Below, piece after piece: positions 55,546 through 64,000 of a stretch of DNA of 64,000 nt; positions within the stretch are counted from its first letter, which is position 1; each line of letters starts with the position of its first letter. The position numbers and the translations under genes are program-made. The stretch is from assembly GCA_964019695.1 (NCBI GenBank), contig OZ026525.1, positions 84,640,279-84,704,278 of the forward strand. Direction: 5' to 3'. The notes beneath the pieces were generated by a model. That model was not told where the DNA came from. It saw nothing but the letters and a program-made list of their open reading frames with translations, and made no database searches. The DNA comes from Loripinus fragilis (taxonomy: Eukaryota > Mollusca > Bivalvia > Lucinida > Lucinidae).

Positions 55546-56814
55546 ACAATGCTTTCATTCAAACACGTTGTCTTTATACTCATGAATGATCGACCCAGAG
55601 ATAACCCATTTGCCACCATCCCTGCCGAATTCAAGACGTTTTTGATATCCAAGCTGTAAATTCAAACGTTTTCGAGAGATTTAAAGTTCGCGAATAGCGT
55701 TAAAATACATCATTTACAACGTTAAAAATTCGCTACTGCAGCATGATTAGCCTTCGTTCGTAAATGTGATACTGATTTTGCCATGTCTTGAGAGTTCTAT
55801 TTTCGCAAAGATTCACATCTGCGTAATTTCGCGAAAATAAAACACTAGCGAAAGCCACTGAATTTATAGTAATGTTATTTGTTTACTTTTTTTTTATTTC
55901 ACTTACATTTTGTAAACATGTATTCACAAGACATATGCAAGCCTTGGTTTTCATTTTTGAATATACAAGTTCAACTTATACCCTAGCAGCAATCATTATT
56001 TATATACTTGACAGCAAAAGAAACGCATATTATACTTATTCGGGGTTTTGTACAAATCTGGTGTTGAATATAATGATTTAATGATATTCGAGTAGGAGAA
56101 AAAACGTTCTACAGATGAGGAGTACATTTTTTTCTAATTGGCATGATAACAAACACCATTTTTTTTTCAAGCTGCTCTAATGTTTTTAAAATTGGCGTGA
56201 TTTGGCTGTAAAATAAACATACTATATGTACGCATTAATAAGCATTTCATAGTTTACAAAGTCGCGAAATCTTCTCACCCCTCATGCTTCGTCTTTAAGC
56301 TGGGTACCGCTTCGACCAAACTATAGGTGAACGCAGTGCTAATTTTCAAAGAGTAAATGTGCTGAAATATTAAATATAGAAGTGCTCTTTAAATCCAAAA
56401 ATTTAATGTCTTCTTTCTGCGCATGCGTACAAAATATGCTAAGGTACGAAACGTTTGCCATTGGACAGTTGAAATGCATGCCTTTAAGTTTGGTTTTAGA
56501 CGCTTTCTACCCTTGACCCAAGATGGCCTTTGCACAATGAAGTGTCGTTACATACAAACACAAACATGTGTAAAGGGAATTTAGGGTCAAGGGGCGGGTG
56601 AGGGGGTCATCTAAAAAACAAAATGAAAGTCTTAGAGACGAAATTCAACTTTCAATTTCCACCATAGTACTTACATCAATAATGGCCGAGTGAATATGCC
56701 ATTTCGCTAGGATGCTATTTTTGCGAAGCTAAAACAAAACTCTCGCGAAGATTTCTGAATTCACAGTGATTTTATAGTGTATTTGATTTTGTTTTTAGTA
56801 TTTTTTTTCTTCAG
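55546..56814. other. Upstream region of the two-exon gene; dispersed repeat pieces
   Basis: Two pieces of one repeat occur at about 55800-55885 ('cgcgaaaataaaacactagc') and 56680-56785 ('gcgaagctaaaacaaaactc'). Both run into 'gaattTatagtaatg'-type or 'gaattcacagtgatt' words. Promoter elements were not identified with confidence. Confidence 0.4.
56801..56814 (+). promoter_or_regulatory. Predicted 3' splice site before the start codon exon
   Basis: 'tattttttttcttcag' is a strong acceptor and implies that exon 1 as listed here is preceded by an untranslated exon. It lies 79 bp before the ATG. Confidence 0.55.
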
Positions 56815-57412
56815 ATTGGCCTTTAAGATGTAACATCTTCTTAAACGTCTGGGCTTATTCAGACTGGAGAAATACGTCGAAAAATTAAACACCATGGAAA
56901 CCAACGGCCAATTCCTTCTAAAGAAAGACAGACCAAAAATCATGCTTGCCGCGAGAAGGCGGCGTCTTGGTAGCATGCCGAGCAGGTTTCCACAAACGGA
57001 CGAAGAACTTCGACACGAGGTTTTGAAAAGGAACGCACATGCAAGCCATAGTTTAAATTACCCTGTAATAAGGCACCAAGAACATGGTAATTCGAATCAA
57101 TATTGCATAAGAACGTGGGTGAGTGCAGACTGTATTGGTTTTGATGAAAACGAGGCAAGGTGTCATAGCCCAGATGTAGACGACGGCGAAGTAGTTGGAA
57201 CAAAGTTTGAGTACAGCAACGAAGACGATGAGATCGAGCAAGACATGAACTGGCGTGTCCGGGCTTTCTCGGACGTAGGGCCATCTTCGACATCATTAGA
57301 TGATGCGAAACTGGCTGAGAATGACGTCAGACGTCATAGCCTTGGTCTTGAATGTAATGCTGATGATCATGTCAAGATGAGAACCACAAAGCCTATCAAC
57401 ATGAAGAAACGG
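56815..57412 (+). CDS. Orphan gene, first coding exon (codons 1-173 from 56894)
   Basis: The ATG at 56894 has a good context ('aaacaccatgg'). The frame runs 173 codons to 'aaacgg/gtaagt', a textbook donor at 57412 in phase 0; reading through would stop three codons later. The product starts with a basic stretch (K10-K11, RRRR at 21-24). It is then hydrophilic with an acidic segment (about 107-117, NEDDEIEQD) and two similar Ser-containing sites, 'RCHSPDVDD' (89-97) and 'VRRHSLGLE' (145-153); the second fits a basophilic kinase site. No signal peptide or membrane segment is visible, so it is probably intracellular and largely disordered. I do not recognise the family. 56815-56893 is 5' UTR. 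Confidence 0.7.
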
Positions 57413-57802
57413 GTAAGTTAACCCTTTGCATACTGGAAAGAGTATTATCATATGCATAATTATAAATGCTTGATCTTTTGACAAAATAAAATATTTAATT
57501 GAAATTATGTTAAAAAGTGGTGGTCCAAGGATGGATCCCTGGGAAAAACCTTTTTTTTATTTTGCAATGTCCCACTTCCTGTCTGAGAGGTAGCTTTAGC
57601 GAGTGGATTATCGTTCGTACAGATGCACAAACCATACAACAACATTCTAATTGCAATAGTATGCAATTAGGCTTATGTATTACGAGATATTTTATGTAAA
57701 ACTTTGAAATATCACTCAAAGATGCAATAAGAGACTTCAATAAGAAAACGTGTGTATATGCAGACACAGTCTATTTATAATTTCTTTATAAAAAAAATAC
57801 AG
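57413..57802 (+). other. Intron of the orphan gene
   Basis: A 390-bp GT-AG intron, 'gtaagttaaccc' to 'taaaaaaaatacag'. It contains a decayed third copy of the hairpin MITE (57590-57712: 'gctttagcgagtggattatc', 'gttcgtacagatgcacaaac', 'attacgagatattttatg'). Confidence 0.65.
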
Positions 57803-57931
57803 CTTCTTCAATCTGATGTCTCCACGGGGATGGATTTATTTGATGATATGCAGTATGCAACTAAGCAGCGTGATGAAAGTTCATATTTCGGAGTTCAAGG
57901 AGGTTCAATAGAGTTTGGAAACCATCGCTGA
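57803..57931 (+). CDS. Orphan gene, terminal exon (codons 174-215)
   Basis: After the acceptor the phase-0 frame reads 42 codons, LLQSDVSTGMDLFDDM then QYATKQRDESSYFGVQ and GGSIEFGNHR, and ends in tga at 57929-57931. The match of phase, splice sites and open frame on both sides is the main support for a real gene. The composition (acidic, Gln/Ser-rich) continues that of exon 1. Candidate poly(A) signals (AATAAA-type) are not seen until about 58520-58550, so the 3' UTR may be about 600 bp. Confidence 0.65.
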   Translation, partial: LLQSDVSTGMDLFDDMQYATKQRDESSYFGVQGGSIEFGNHR

Positions 57932-58544
57932 ACTTAATATCGCTAGCTTTAGTTATAAAAATATAGTCATAACAATGTCAATGATATGTTTACTTATAGA
58001 AATCTGATAACTGTTTGTTGTAGCACACATGTTACATGTAAGTACATGTAATGTCGGACACAGACGTGATTAATCGTTTAATATGCTTTCAAAATAAGTA
58101 ACGCCCAGCAGTTTTCACCACATCCTAGTCGTATACTACTGATATGCAGGGATGATGATTAAAAGAACTATATTTACATTTTCAAAGCAAGCCTTTAATG
58201 AATCTTTAGGTTTTTGCAACCGTTCATAGCCTAATGAACGACACAAAATTTGACTGACGGCTGACAAGCTCACTTGCCCGTGCAATTCGCTTCAAACATC
58301 GAATTCATTCGCCAGATGTGACACTGGTGTTGTGATTGACAGCCAGCCACACCTGAATTGCACGTGTAAAACATGTTTCATTTTTGCTCCATTGGCTGTC
58401 CGTGTTTACACGAGCTGTCCGCTTTTCCGTTTTATACTCCAACAAAACCGTTAATACGATAAAATGTTAAATACAAAATTGTTTTATCTCCTAAATTATA
58501 AATATTTCTATATATTAGTTATTTATAATAAAATGTAAATATAA
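57932..58544. other. Probable 3' UTR or intergenic
   Basis: No further exon was recognised. 'taataaaatg' (58527) and 'gcaataaatt' (58544) are possible polyadenylation signals for the gene ending at 57931. Confidence 0.35.
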
Positions 58545-58665
58545 GCAATAAATTCAATTTTTGGAAGGTTCATGGAATCATGAATACTTTGGGTCTCTTG
58601 CAAGAGACCCGAAGTATTCATGATTCCATGAACCTTACAAAAATCGAATTCATTTCTTAAATATT
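58545..58665. repeat. Near-perfect palindrome, about 120 bp
   Basis: 'ggttcatggaatcatgaata' with 'ctttgggtctcttg' meets its complement 'caagagacccgaag' and 'tattcatgattccatgaacc' with no loop and one mismatch in 36 bp. Weaker pairing extends the arms to about 55 bp. Confidence 0.9.
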
Positions 58666-58667
58666 CT

Positions 58668-58790
58668 GTTTGTTTGTTTGATTTGATTCTTTACGTCCAA
58701 TCAACAATATTTCGGTTAAACAGGGACGGGTCTTCCTGGGTTGAACCAGTACTAAGCTAGGATAAGATGTGTCTTGCTCAATATTTAAAT
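58668..58790 (-). mobile_element. Rep-F SINE, 3' part (inverted)
   Basis: 'tgtttgtttgatttgattct', 'ttacgtccaatcaacaat', 'gggacgggtcttcctgggtt' and 'tgtgtcttgctca' are the complement of the 3' half of 44030-44194. The tRNA-like head is missing. Confidence 0.75.
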
Positions 58791-58934
58791 ATTCTGTATA
58801 GGTCAGCACATGAGAATGGGGCGTTTATCGCATTGTCGAGCAACAGGTGCTCAGGCTACTCTTCTCGCATACACAGATTATGAATGTTGATACCGACTTA
58901 GATCGAACCTTAAACTTCTAGCCCAAGGGCGTAG

Positions 58935-59040
58935 CTAGAAGGCAAATATGTCCGCACATCAAAAGGAGACTATTGAAACGGGTAGTGATTCTCTACAATA
59001 GCGTCCCTTTTCTCGCAAAAGGGTACACTGCACTAAATAT
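58935..59040 (+). repeat. Isolated monomer of the 103-bp satellite
   Basis: 'aaggcaaatatgtccgcaca' and 'gactattgaaacgggtagtg', then 'gattctctacaatagcgtcc', closely match one unit of the array at 60205-60934, 1.2 kb away. Confidence 0.8.
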
Positions 59041-59430
59041 TCATGAAATCTAGCCCCGTCTTTTGTTGGGAGAGCATATACTTTACATTAGAGCTAATAT
59101 GACGTCATTCTTCAATATTCGTTGATTGACAGGTGTTATGGCCTGTATGGTTAAAATGTGTGAGCCATGGTCTGTTATAATGGAGATGGCCAAGGTGATA
59201 AATTCTGGTACCAGGTAAATACCAGATAGGTTTTGCTTCTTGGACCCCCTTGAAGAGCTATCTATATTAGGAAACATGTTTTTCGTAGTATGTCAGTTTA
59301 AAGGGATATAGTGCCGGATTGAGCTGAGAAGCATGTAGTTATTATTTATTGAAACTAACCAGCAAGGATGATAATTTAAAATGAGGTAGGTTTGGTAAAT
59401 TTTGTGTGTATAGTTTTCGAACAGGGTGTT
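59041..59430. other. No gene seen
   Basis: A 64-codon minus frame at 59083-59277 has no recognisable content. Confidence 0.4.
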
Positions 59431-60157
59431 AAGGGGGTGTTGATTTTAAAAGCTCTTGCTTGTATGAAGTTTTTTCTGCATAAACAAAAATGGCCATCTT
59501 ATCAAGGAGACGGATACCATTGGCTATATTGATACATAAACAGTTTATACATTCCACATAGATCATTTTACGCCCCAACATACATCTTTTGAGCACTCCG
59601 CAGCAGGCTTATCAGTCGTTTTTCAGTTACTTCCTGGTTGTATTCCGTTTACAATATTGTGGCACACTGAGTGAATTTTAGAGAAAAAACATTTACATAA
59701 ATATGAACTTCAATTATCCGAATATAATATGGGAAAGTATTTTTGCCCAAATGTACAATTTCTGGTATAAAAATGTATTTTTCCAATTATTGATTATTAA
59801 CTTTTCAAGGTCAAAAATAAAAATTGTAAATAATACCAAAAATACACATATTTGGGTCAAAATACTTTCCCAGATTATAGTTGGATAACTGTAGTTCTTG
59901 TTTATGTCAACATTTTTATCTAAAATTCACTCAGTGTGCCACAATATTGTAAACGGAATACAACTAGGAAGTAACTGAAAATCGACTGATTAGCATGCTG
60001 CTGAGTGCTCAAAAGATGTAGTGATCTGTGTGAGATGTATAAATTGCTCACACAACAGTACAGCCAGAGGTATCCGTATCCATGATAATATAGCCATTTT
60101 TATTTGTACTGGAAAAAGTTAATTAAAGTAAGAGGTTTTGAAAGCAACATCTCCTTA
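59431..60157. repeat. Large foldback element, about 727 bp
   Basis: The arms of roughly 350 bp are inverted copies. Paired blocks from outside in are 'gtgttgattttaaaagctct' with 'agaggttttgaaagcaacat', 'aaaaatggccatcttatcaa' with 'atgataatatagccattttt', 'tattccgtttacaatattgt' with 'acaatattgtaaacggaata', and 'aattatccgaatataatatg' with 'gattatagttggataactg'. The middle is short and AT-rich. No transposase frame is present. Confidence 0.85.
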
Positions 60158-60204
60158 AAATGTTAACATTGTCGACAATGAAAAACCTAATAGTGGAGTG
60201 CAAC

Positions 60205-60934
60205 CTAAAGGACAGAACGCAAATATATGCACTTACATCAAAGTATGACTATTGGACTTTTCAACTGCGTCCTTTTTTTTCAAAATGCGGGACTCCTAGT
60301 AAAGGACAGAAGGCAAATATATGCACGCACCCAAGGGAAGACTATTGAAGCATGTAGTGATTTTTTGCTACTGCGCCCCTTTTCAAAATTGGGGACTCCT
60401 CGTAAAGGACAGAACGCAAATATATGCACGTGCATCAAGGGAACACAATTGAAACAAGTACATTGTAGTGATTCTTTTCAACTGCGCCCCTTTTCGAAAT
60501 TGAGGACCCACTTAAAGGAAAGAGCGCAAATATATGTACGCACATCAAGGGAAGACTATTGAAACGAGTAGTGATTCTCTACAATAGCGTCCCTTTTCAA
60601 ATTGGGGACTACTTGTAAAGGACAGAACGCAAATATATGCACGCACATCAAGGGAAGACTATTGAAACGAGTAGTGATTCTTTTCAACTGCGCCCTTTTT
60701 AAGAATTTGGGACTCCTCGCAAAGGACAGAACGCAATATATGCACGCACATCAAGGAAAGACTATTGAAACGACTAGTGATTTTTTTCAACTGCGTCCTT
60801 TTTTTTTAAAATTTGGGACTCCTCGTAAAGGACAGAACCCAAATATATGCACGCACATCGAGGGAATACTATTGAAACAAGTAGTGATTCTCTTCAACTG
60901 CGCACCTTTTCAAAATTGCGGACTCCTCTTAACG
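60205..60934 (+). repeat. Satellite array, 7 units of about 103 bp
   Basis: 'gacagaacgcaaatatatgc' and variants recur at 60211, 60305, 60408, 60518, 60621, 60725 and 60831. Each unit continues 'acgcacatcaagggaagact', 'attgaaacgagtagtgattc' and 'ttttcaactgcgcccctttt'. Unit length is 94-110 bp. Frames at 60227-60562 and 60602-60994 are translations of the array, not genes. Confidence 0.95.
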
Positions 60935-60987
60935 GACATAATTCGCTCCCATTGGGAGCGAATTATGTCCTTAAAGTGTAGTCCCTC
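60920..60987. repeat. Palindrome closing the satellite array
   Basis: 'ggacataattcgctccca' meets its perfect complement 'tgggagcgaattatgtcc' at 60952/60953. Weaker pairing extends outward over 'ggactcctcttaac' and 'ttaaagtgtagtccc', so the last unit is effectively inverted. Confidence 0.9.
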
Positions 60988-62013
60988 AAGGTAAGGGAAA
61001 GCAAGAACACAAAAAAGGTGATATTCCTTGAATGTATAAAATCTATTTTACGCACGTACGGACCTGCGTAATGGACGCTACGTCAATGTAGCCCCACTGC
61101 ATACATCATTAAGGTGTTAAAGCTGCATAGTCTGTAACTTTTGATCTTTTCATTTTAGAAAAAAATGTTTCTATTTTTCAAGAACACAGTAAAAACACTA
61201 AAATTCAGGTATACATTTTACCTTTTTCGTAATAATTAACAAATTATTAGTGCAAAAACAACAGCATTTATGTTAAAAATTAACTGTCTAGAATTATTGG
61301 AGGGACGCAAATAATTACAAACAAGAGAAAAAACACCTGTTTTTATAAGATAATTCACTTTTCCATGCAGTTTTCAGCTGTAGAAATTAGATTTATTGTG
61401 ACAACATAACTTTATTCTACTTTTACAAATGATGTACAAAGAAAATATTTTGTTTTCGAAAAATGTTCATAGTTACAGAGTATGCAGCTTTAAAAGAGGA
61501 TTCTGCACATGTATGATAAGTATCGAAATCTCTTGTGCTGGCCCACCCATACCACTAAATGTCCTAATTCTGAGATGACGCAACTTGGAAAAGCACAAAA
61601 GTATGTGACCAGACCAGAGATCAAACTCATGATTTTTTGCAGTACATGCAGGCCAGATTTAGAAGTTCGATTTGCTAGCAACTGCCCCTTGTGAACTGGC
61701 CTAGCGTGTTTATCTCCAGATTGTGACCTGAGAATTGGGACTGTCGCCGTTTATATACTCATTCGCAGTTTCACATAATCGTCAAGGGAACGAAAGGTTC
61801 ATTGCTCAGTTTTCAAAGGTTACAAGTGTACGAAACAAACGGCTCGATACGGTTTATTCAGTTTTTAGTAATGCAGGAAACACATTGACATAAACAAATA
61901 TGTTGCGGAATGATGAAGGTAAGAGATATTTTCAAACAAACATTTTGCTTTTATTCCGGAATCAGTCGGACCCCTTGGTTAGAGTGTGTGATAAGAACAT
62001 GAAATAATATTTT
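60988..62013. other. No gene supported
   Basis: Frames at 61490-61694 overlap on both strands and show no domain. The rest is AT-rich and unassigned. Confidence 0.4.
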
Positions 62014-62650
62014 TGTCTGAAACCACAAGGCCTAAAGTCTTGATATTTGATACGTAGCATCACCAACTAGACCTACAAATTTTGTTCAAATTATGTCCCT
62101 GGGGCAAAAATAGCTCCACCCCAGGGGTGGCATGGTTTACATTCGCTTTTATAGAGAAAACATGAAAAAATCTTCTTGTCTTAAACCACAAGGCCTAAAG
62201 CATTGATATTTGGTACGTGGCATCACCTAGTATACCTATACCAAGTTTGTCCAAATTATGCCCCTGGGGTCAAAAATGGCCCTACTCCGGGGTCACATCT
62301 TTTACAAAGGCATAGATAGAGAAAACCTGAAAAAATCGTTACTGAAACCACAAGGCCTTAATCCTTGATATTTGTTATGTAGCATCACCTAGTAGACTTC
62401 TACCAAGTTTGTTCAAATTATGCCCATGGGGCCAAAAATGGCTCCACCTCAGGGGTCACATGTTTTACATTGACTTATATAGAGAAAACCTTCTTGTCTG
62501 AAACCAAAAGGCCTAAAGCATTGATATTTGGTATGTGGCATAACCTAGTAGACCTCTTCCAGGTTTATTCAAATTATGCCCCTGGGGCCAGAAACGGCCA
62601 TATCCCGAGGTCGCATGTTTTATTTAGGCTTATTTAGGGAAAACATGAAA
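62014..62650. repeat. Satellite array, 4 units of about 160 bp
   Basis: 'aaccacaaggcctaaag' and variants recur at 62021, 62184, 62346 and 62502. Each is followed by 'cttgatatttg', 'catcacctagtagac', 'caagtttgttcaaattatgc' and 'ccctggggccaaaaatggc'. This unit is familiar from bivalve genomes. A lone partial unit lies at 63413-63470. Confidence 0.9.
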
Positions 62651-63290
62651 ACATTATGGACGTTCAGCATCAGAAGAACTTGCCTTAAATAACTGAAGCC
62701 TTGTGGGGCATATCTGACCTACCATTTGTACAAAATAAGGATCATCAATATTAAGTAAACCATATAACTATCCGAAGGTGGAGTTAAAAGCTTCAATAAT
62801 ATCAGTTTGACTATTGTCTGACAGAGACAACATGAAGTCTCTCTCATAACAAAAAAAAAAACAAAAACAAATCTGCAGCAAGAGGAGCACAATTAGTACC
62901 CATTGGAATACCTACAAGTTGTCTATATAACTATAAATCTTATAAATATATTGTCTAAAAGATAATGGAGAGCATCACACATTTACTAACATGACCACAT
63001 CTTATATCGTTTAGGTTGTTCAGAAGTAAAGAAAATGCACGGTTCTCATTACAAGCCAAATAAACTGAGCCCTCTCTGTTAAAGTATGTTCAATTAATTA
63101 TTTTAGTTTTTCTTTGATTAGATTACGAGACAACGAAGCATAAATAGTAAAGAAAATTTCATCATATTCTAGATGCTAGAAAACCTTTAAATTTAAATTC
63201 ATTAAGAATCTCACCAAAATTTTTAATAGACCAAAATAAATTTTACCCTTCCTTTCATAATACGTTGTACAATATTTCATAACATGGATT
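62651..63290 (-). pseudogene. Second Penelope-like element relic
   Basis: On the minus strand, across several frames, it reads NLIKEKLK, then LTREGSVYLACNENRAF-like words, then RQLVGIPMGTNCAPLAADL (codons around 62920-62870), followed by many stops. Order and wording match the relic at 39237-39800 and the Penelope-like palm domain. Frameshifts are frequent, so it is old. Confidence 0.75.
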
Positions 63291-63559
63291 TTGATCGCAA
63301 TGAGGCAATAGACAGCTCGGTAGTAGTACATGAATTAGAATTAGCAACAAAACGCGACTTTTAGGTCGTTTATGAAGTTTAGGTAATTAATATAACGTAG
63401 GAAGTTATGAGTAAGTTTGTTAAAATTATGGCCCTGGGGCCAATAATGACCATCGCAGGTGTCACCAGGGAAGTGCCCAGCTTTTAACAGATACCTATAA
63501 TATAAGCTTTAAACAAAACCTGGATGAGCACTTCGAGCCACTTGGCCCTCTAGTATATT
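63291..63559. other. No gene seen; partial 160-bp satellite unit
   Basis: 63413-63470 carries 'taagtttgttaaaattatgg' and 'ccctggggccaataatgacc', one decayed unit of the satellite at 62014. Confidence 0.5.
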
Positions 63560-63990
63560 AAACAAATCTGATATTGAAAATCCTAATCTTCTGTTTATAT
63601 ATCATGAACTATCATTTTCTATTTTAGAAAAAAAGTCGGGGGTCACCTTACTAATCATCTTTCAGGAGGGCCATAGATTTGGAGGAAATTTCAATATAAA
63701 ACGTTAAGTAGTGTAATTTTTGTCATTTATATAATTCCATATTACTTGTATGAAGTACTGTTGCATTACAAAGCTTAAAAAAGGAAGGGAAAAAACAATT
63801 TGTGATAAGTGCCCACCCGGGAATCGACCCTAATCCTCTGGTTCCAAAGTCTGACGCGCTAACCACTAGTCCACGGTGTCAAGTTGTGCGTGGCTCATAA
63901 TAACCATACATATTGGATAGTCAAGCAATCCGGGTATGGCCATATTCGTATTTGTATACAGGGTTAAAGCTTCATAATTGTGTACATTGT
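63560..63990 (-). repeat. Rep-T repeat with internal tRNA-like segment, copy 2
   Basis: It shares 'tttcaggagggcca', the tRNA-like core, 'ataaccatacata' and 'attgtgtacat' with 40991-41380. The minus-strand core (63811-63880) has A-box-like TGGACTAGTGG and B-box-like GGGTCGATTCC. It looks Trp- or Gln-like in outline, but the stems are poor, so I do not call a tRNA gene. Confidence 0.65.
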
Positions 63991-64000
63991 TGATGTCGCT

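Noticed and set aside
56940..57296. 118-codon antisense frame
   Set aside because: It is the shadow of the first coding exon of the orphan gene, which has better start and splice support.
60205..60934. CRISPR-like array
   Set aside because: Whole 103-bp units are repeated with no unique spacers, and the genome context is eukaryotic.
60227..60994. Two open frames of 111 and 130 codons with repeated 'KGQNANICT' motifs
   Set aside because: They are translations of the 103-bp satellite; units shift frame between copies.

Overview
The window looks like a gene-poor, repeat-dense stretch of an invertebrate nuclear genome, most likely a marine bivalve. The grounds are an AT-rich base composition, intron-style splice signals, very few long open frames, and a crowd of dispersed elements of kinds I associate with bivalves: tRNA-derived SINEs with a V-domain-like core, Penelope-like and LINE reverse transcriptase fragments, MITEs and foldback elements, and satellite units of about 30, 103 and 160 bp. 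The species is inferred and cannot be read from the sequence alone. No rRNA gene, intact tRNA gene or CRISPR array was found.

Two protein-coding loci are well supported. The first is a complete 386-codon alpha/beta hydrolase of the ABHD1/ABHD3 (YheT-like) family on the + strand at 10678-11838. It has an N-terminal membrane anchor, but the residue at the expected catalytic serine is glycine. The second is a two-exon gene on the + strand (exon 1 56815-57412, exon 2 57803-57931) encoding a 215-residue protein I do not recognise. A third coding relic is an exon for a zinc-finger-like domain (42476-43113). It is split by a 230-bp MITE, and the whole locus lies in a 4.3-kb direct tandem duplication (41676-46011 and 46012-50345).

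Layout. 1-10 kb: foldback and hairpin repeats, a TAAA microsatellite and a TIR element. 10-12 kb: the hydrolase gene behind two MITE copies. 12-31 kb: mostly intergenic, with two retroposon families (called Rep-A and Rep-B here), a MITE family with TGAGCC termini (Rep-C), foldbacks, and a pseudogene split by Rep-A (26880-27690). 31-40 kb: three reverse-transcriptase relics (a Jockey/CR1-like LINE, an L1/Tx1-like LINE, a Penelope-like element). 41-50 kb: the tandem duplication with long G and C tracts. 50-56 kb: more Rep-C copies, a large palindrome and a 30-bp minisatellite within inverted ends. 56-58 kb: the two-exon gene. 58-64 kb: palindromes, a roughly 730-bp foldback, a 103-bp satellite, a 160-bp satellite, a second Penelope-like relic and a tRNA-like repeat.

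I see no operon-like or pathway relation between the genes. The main biology visible is mobile-element turnover: nested insertions, an insertion inside an exon, 5'-truncated retroposons, and recent local duplications. No multi-gene new system can be supported.
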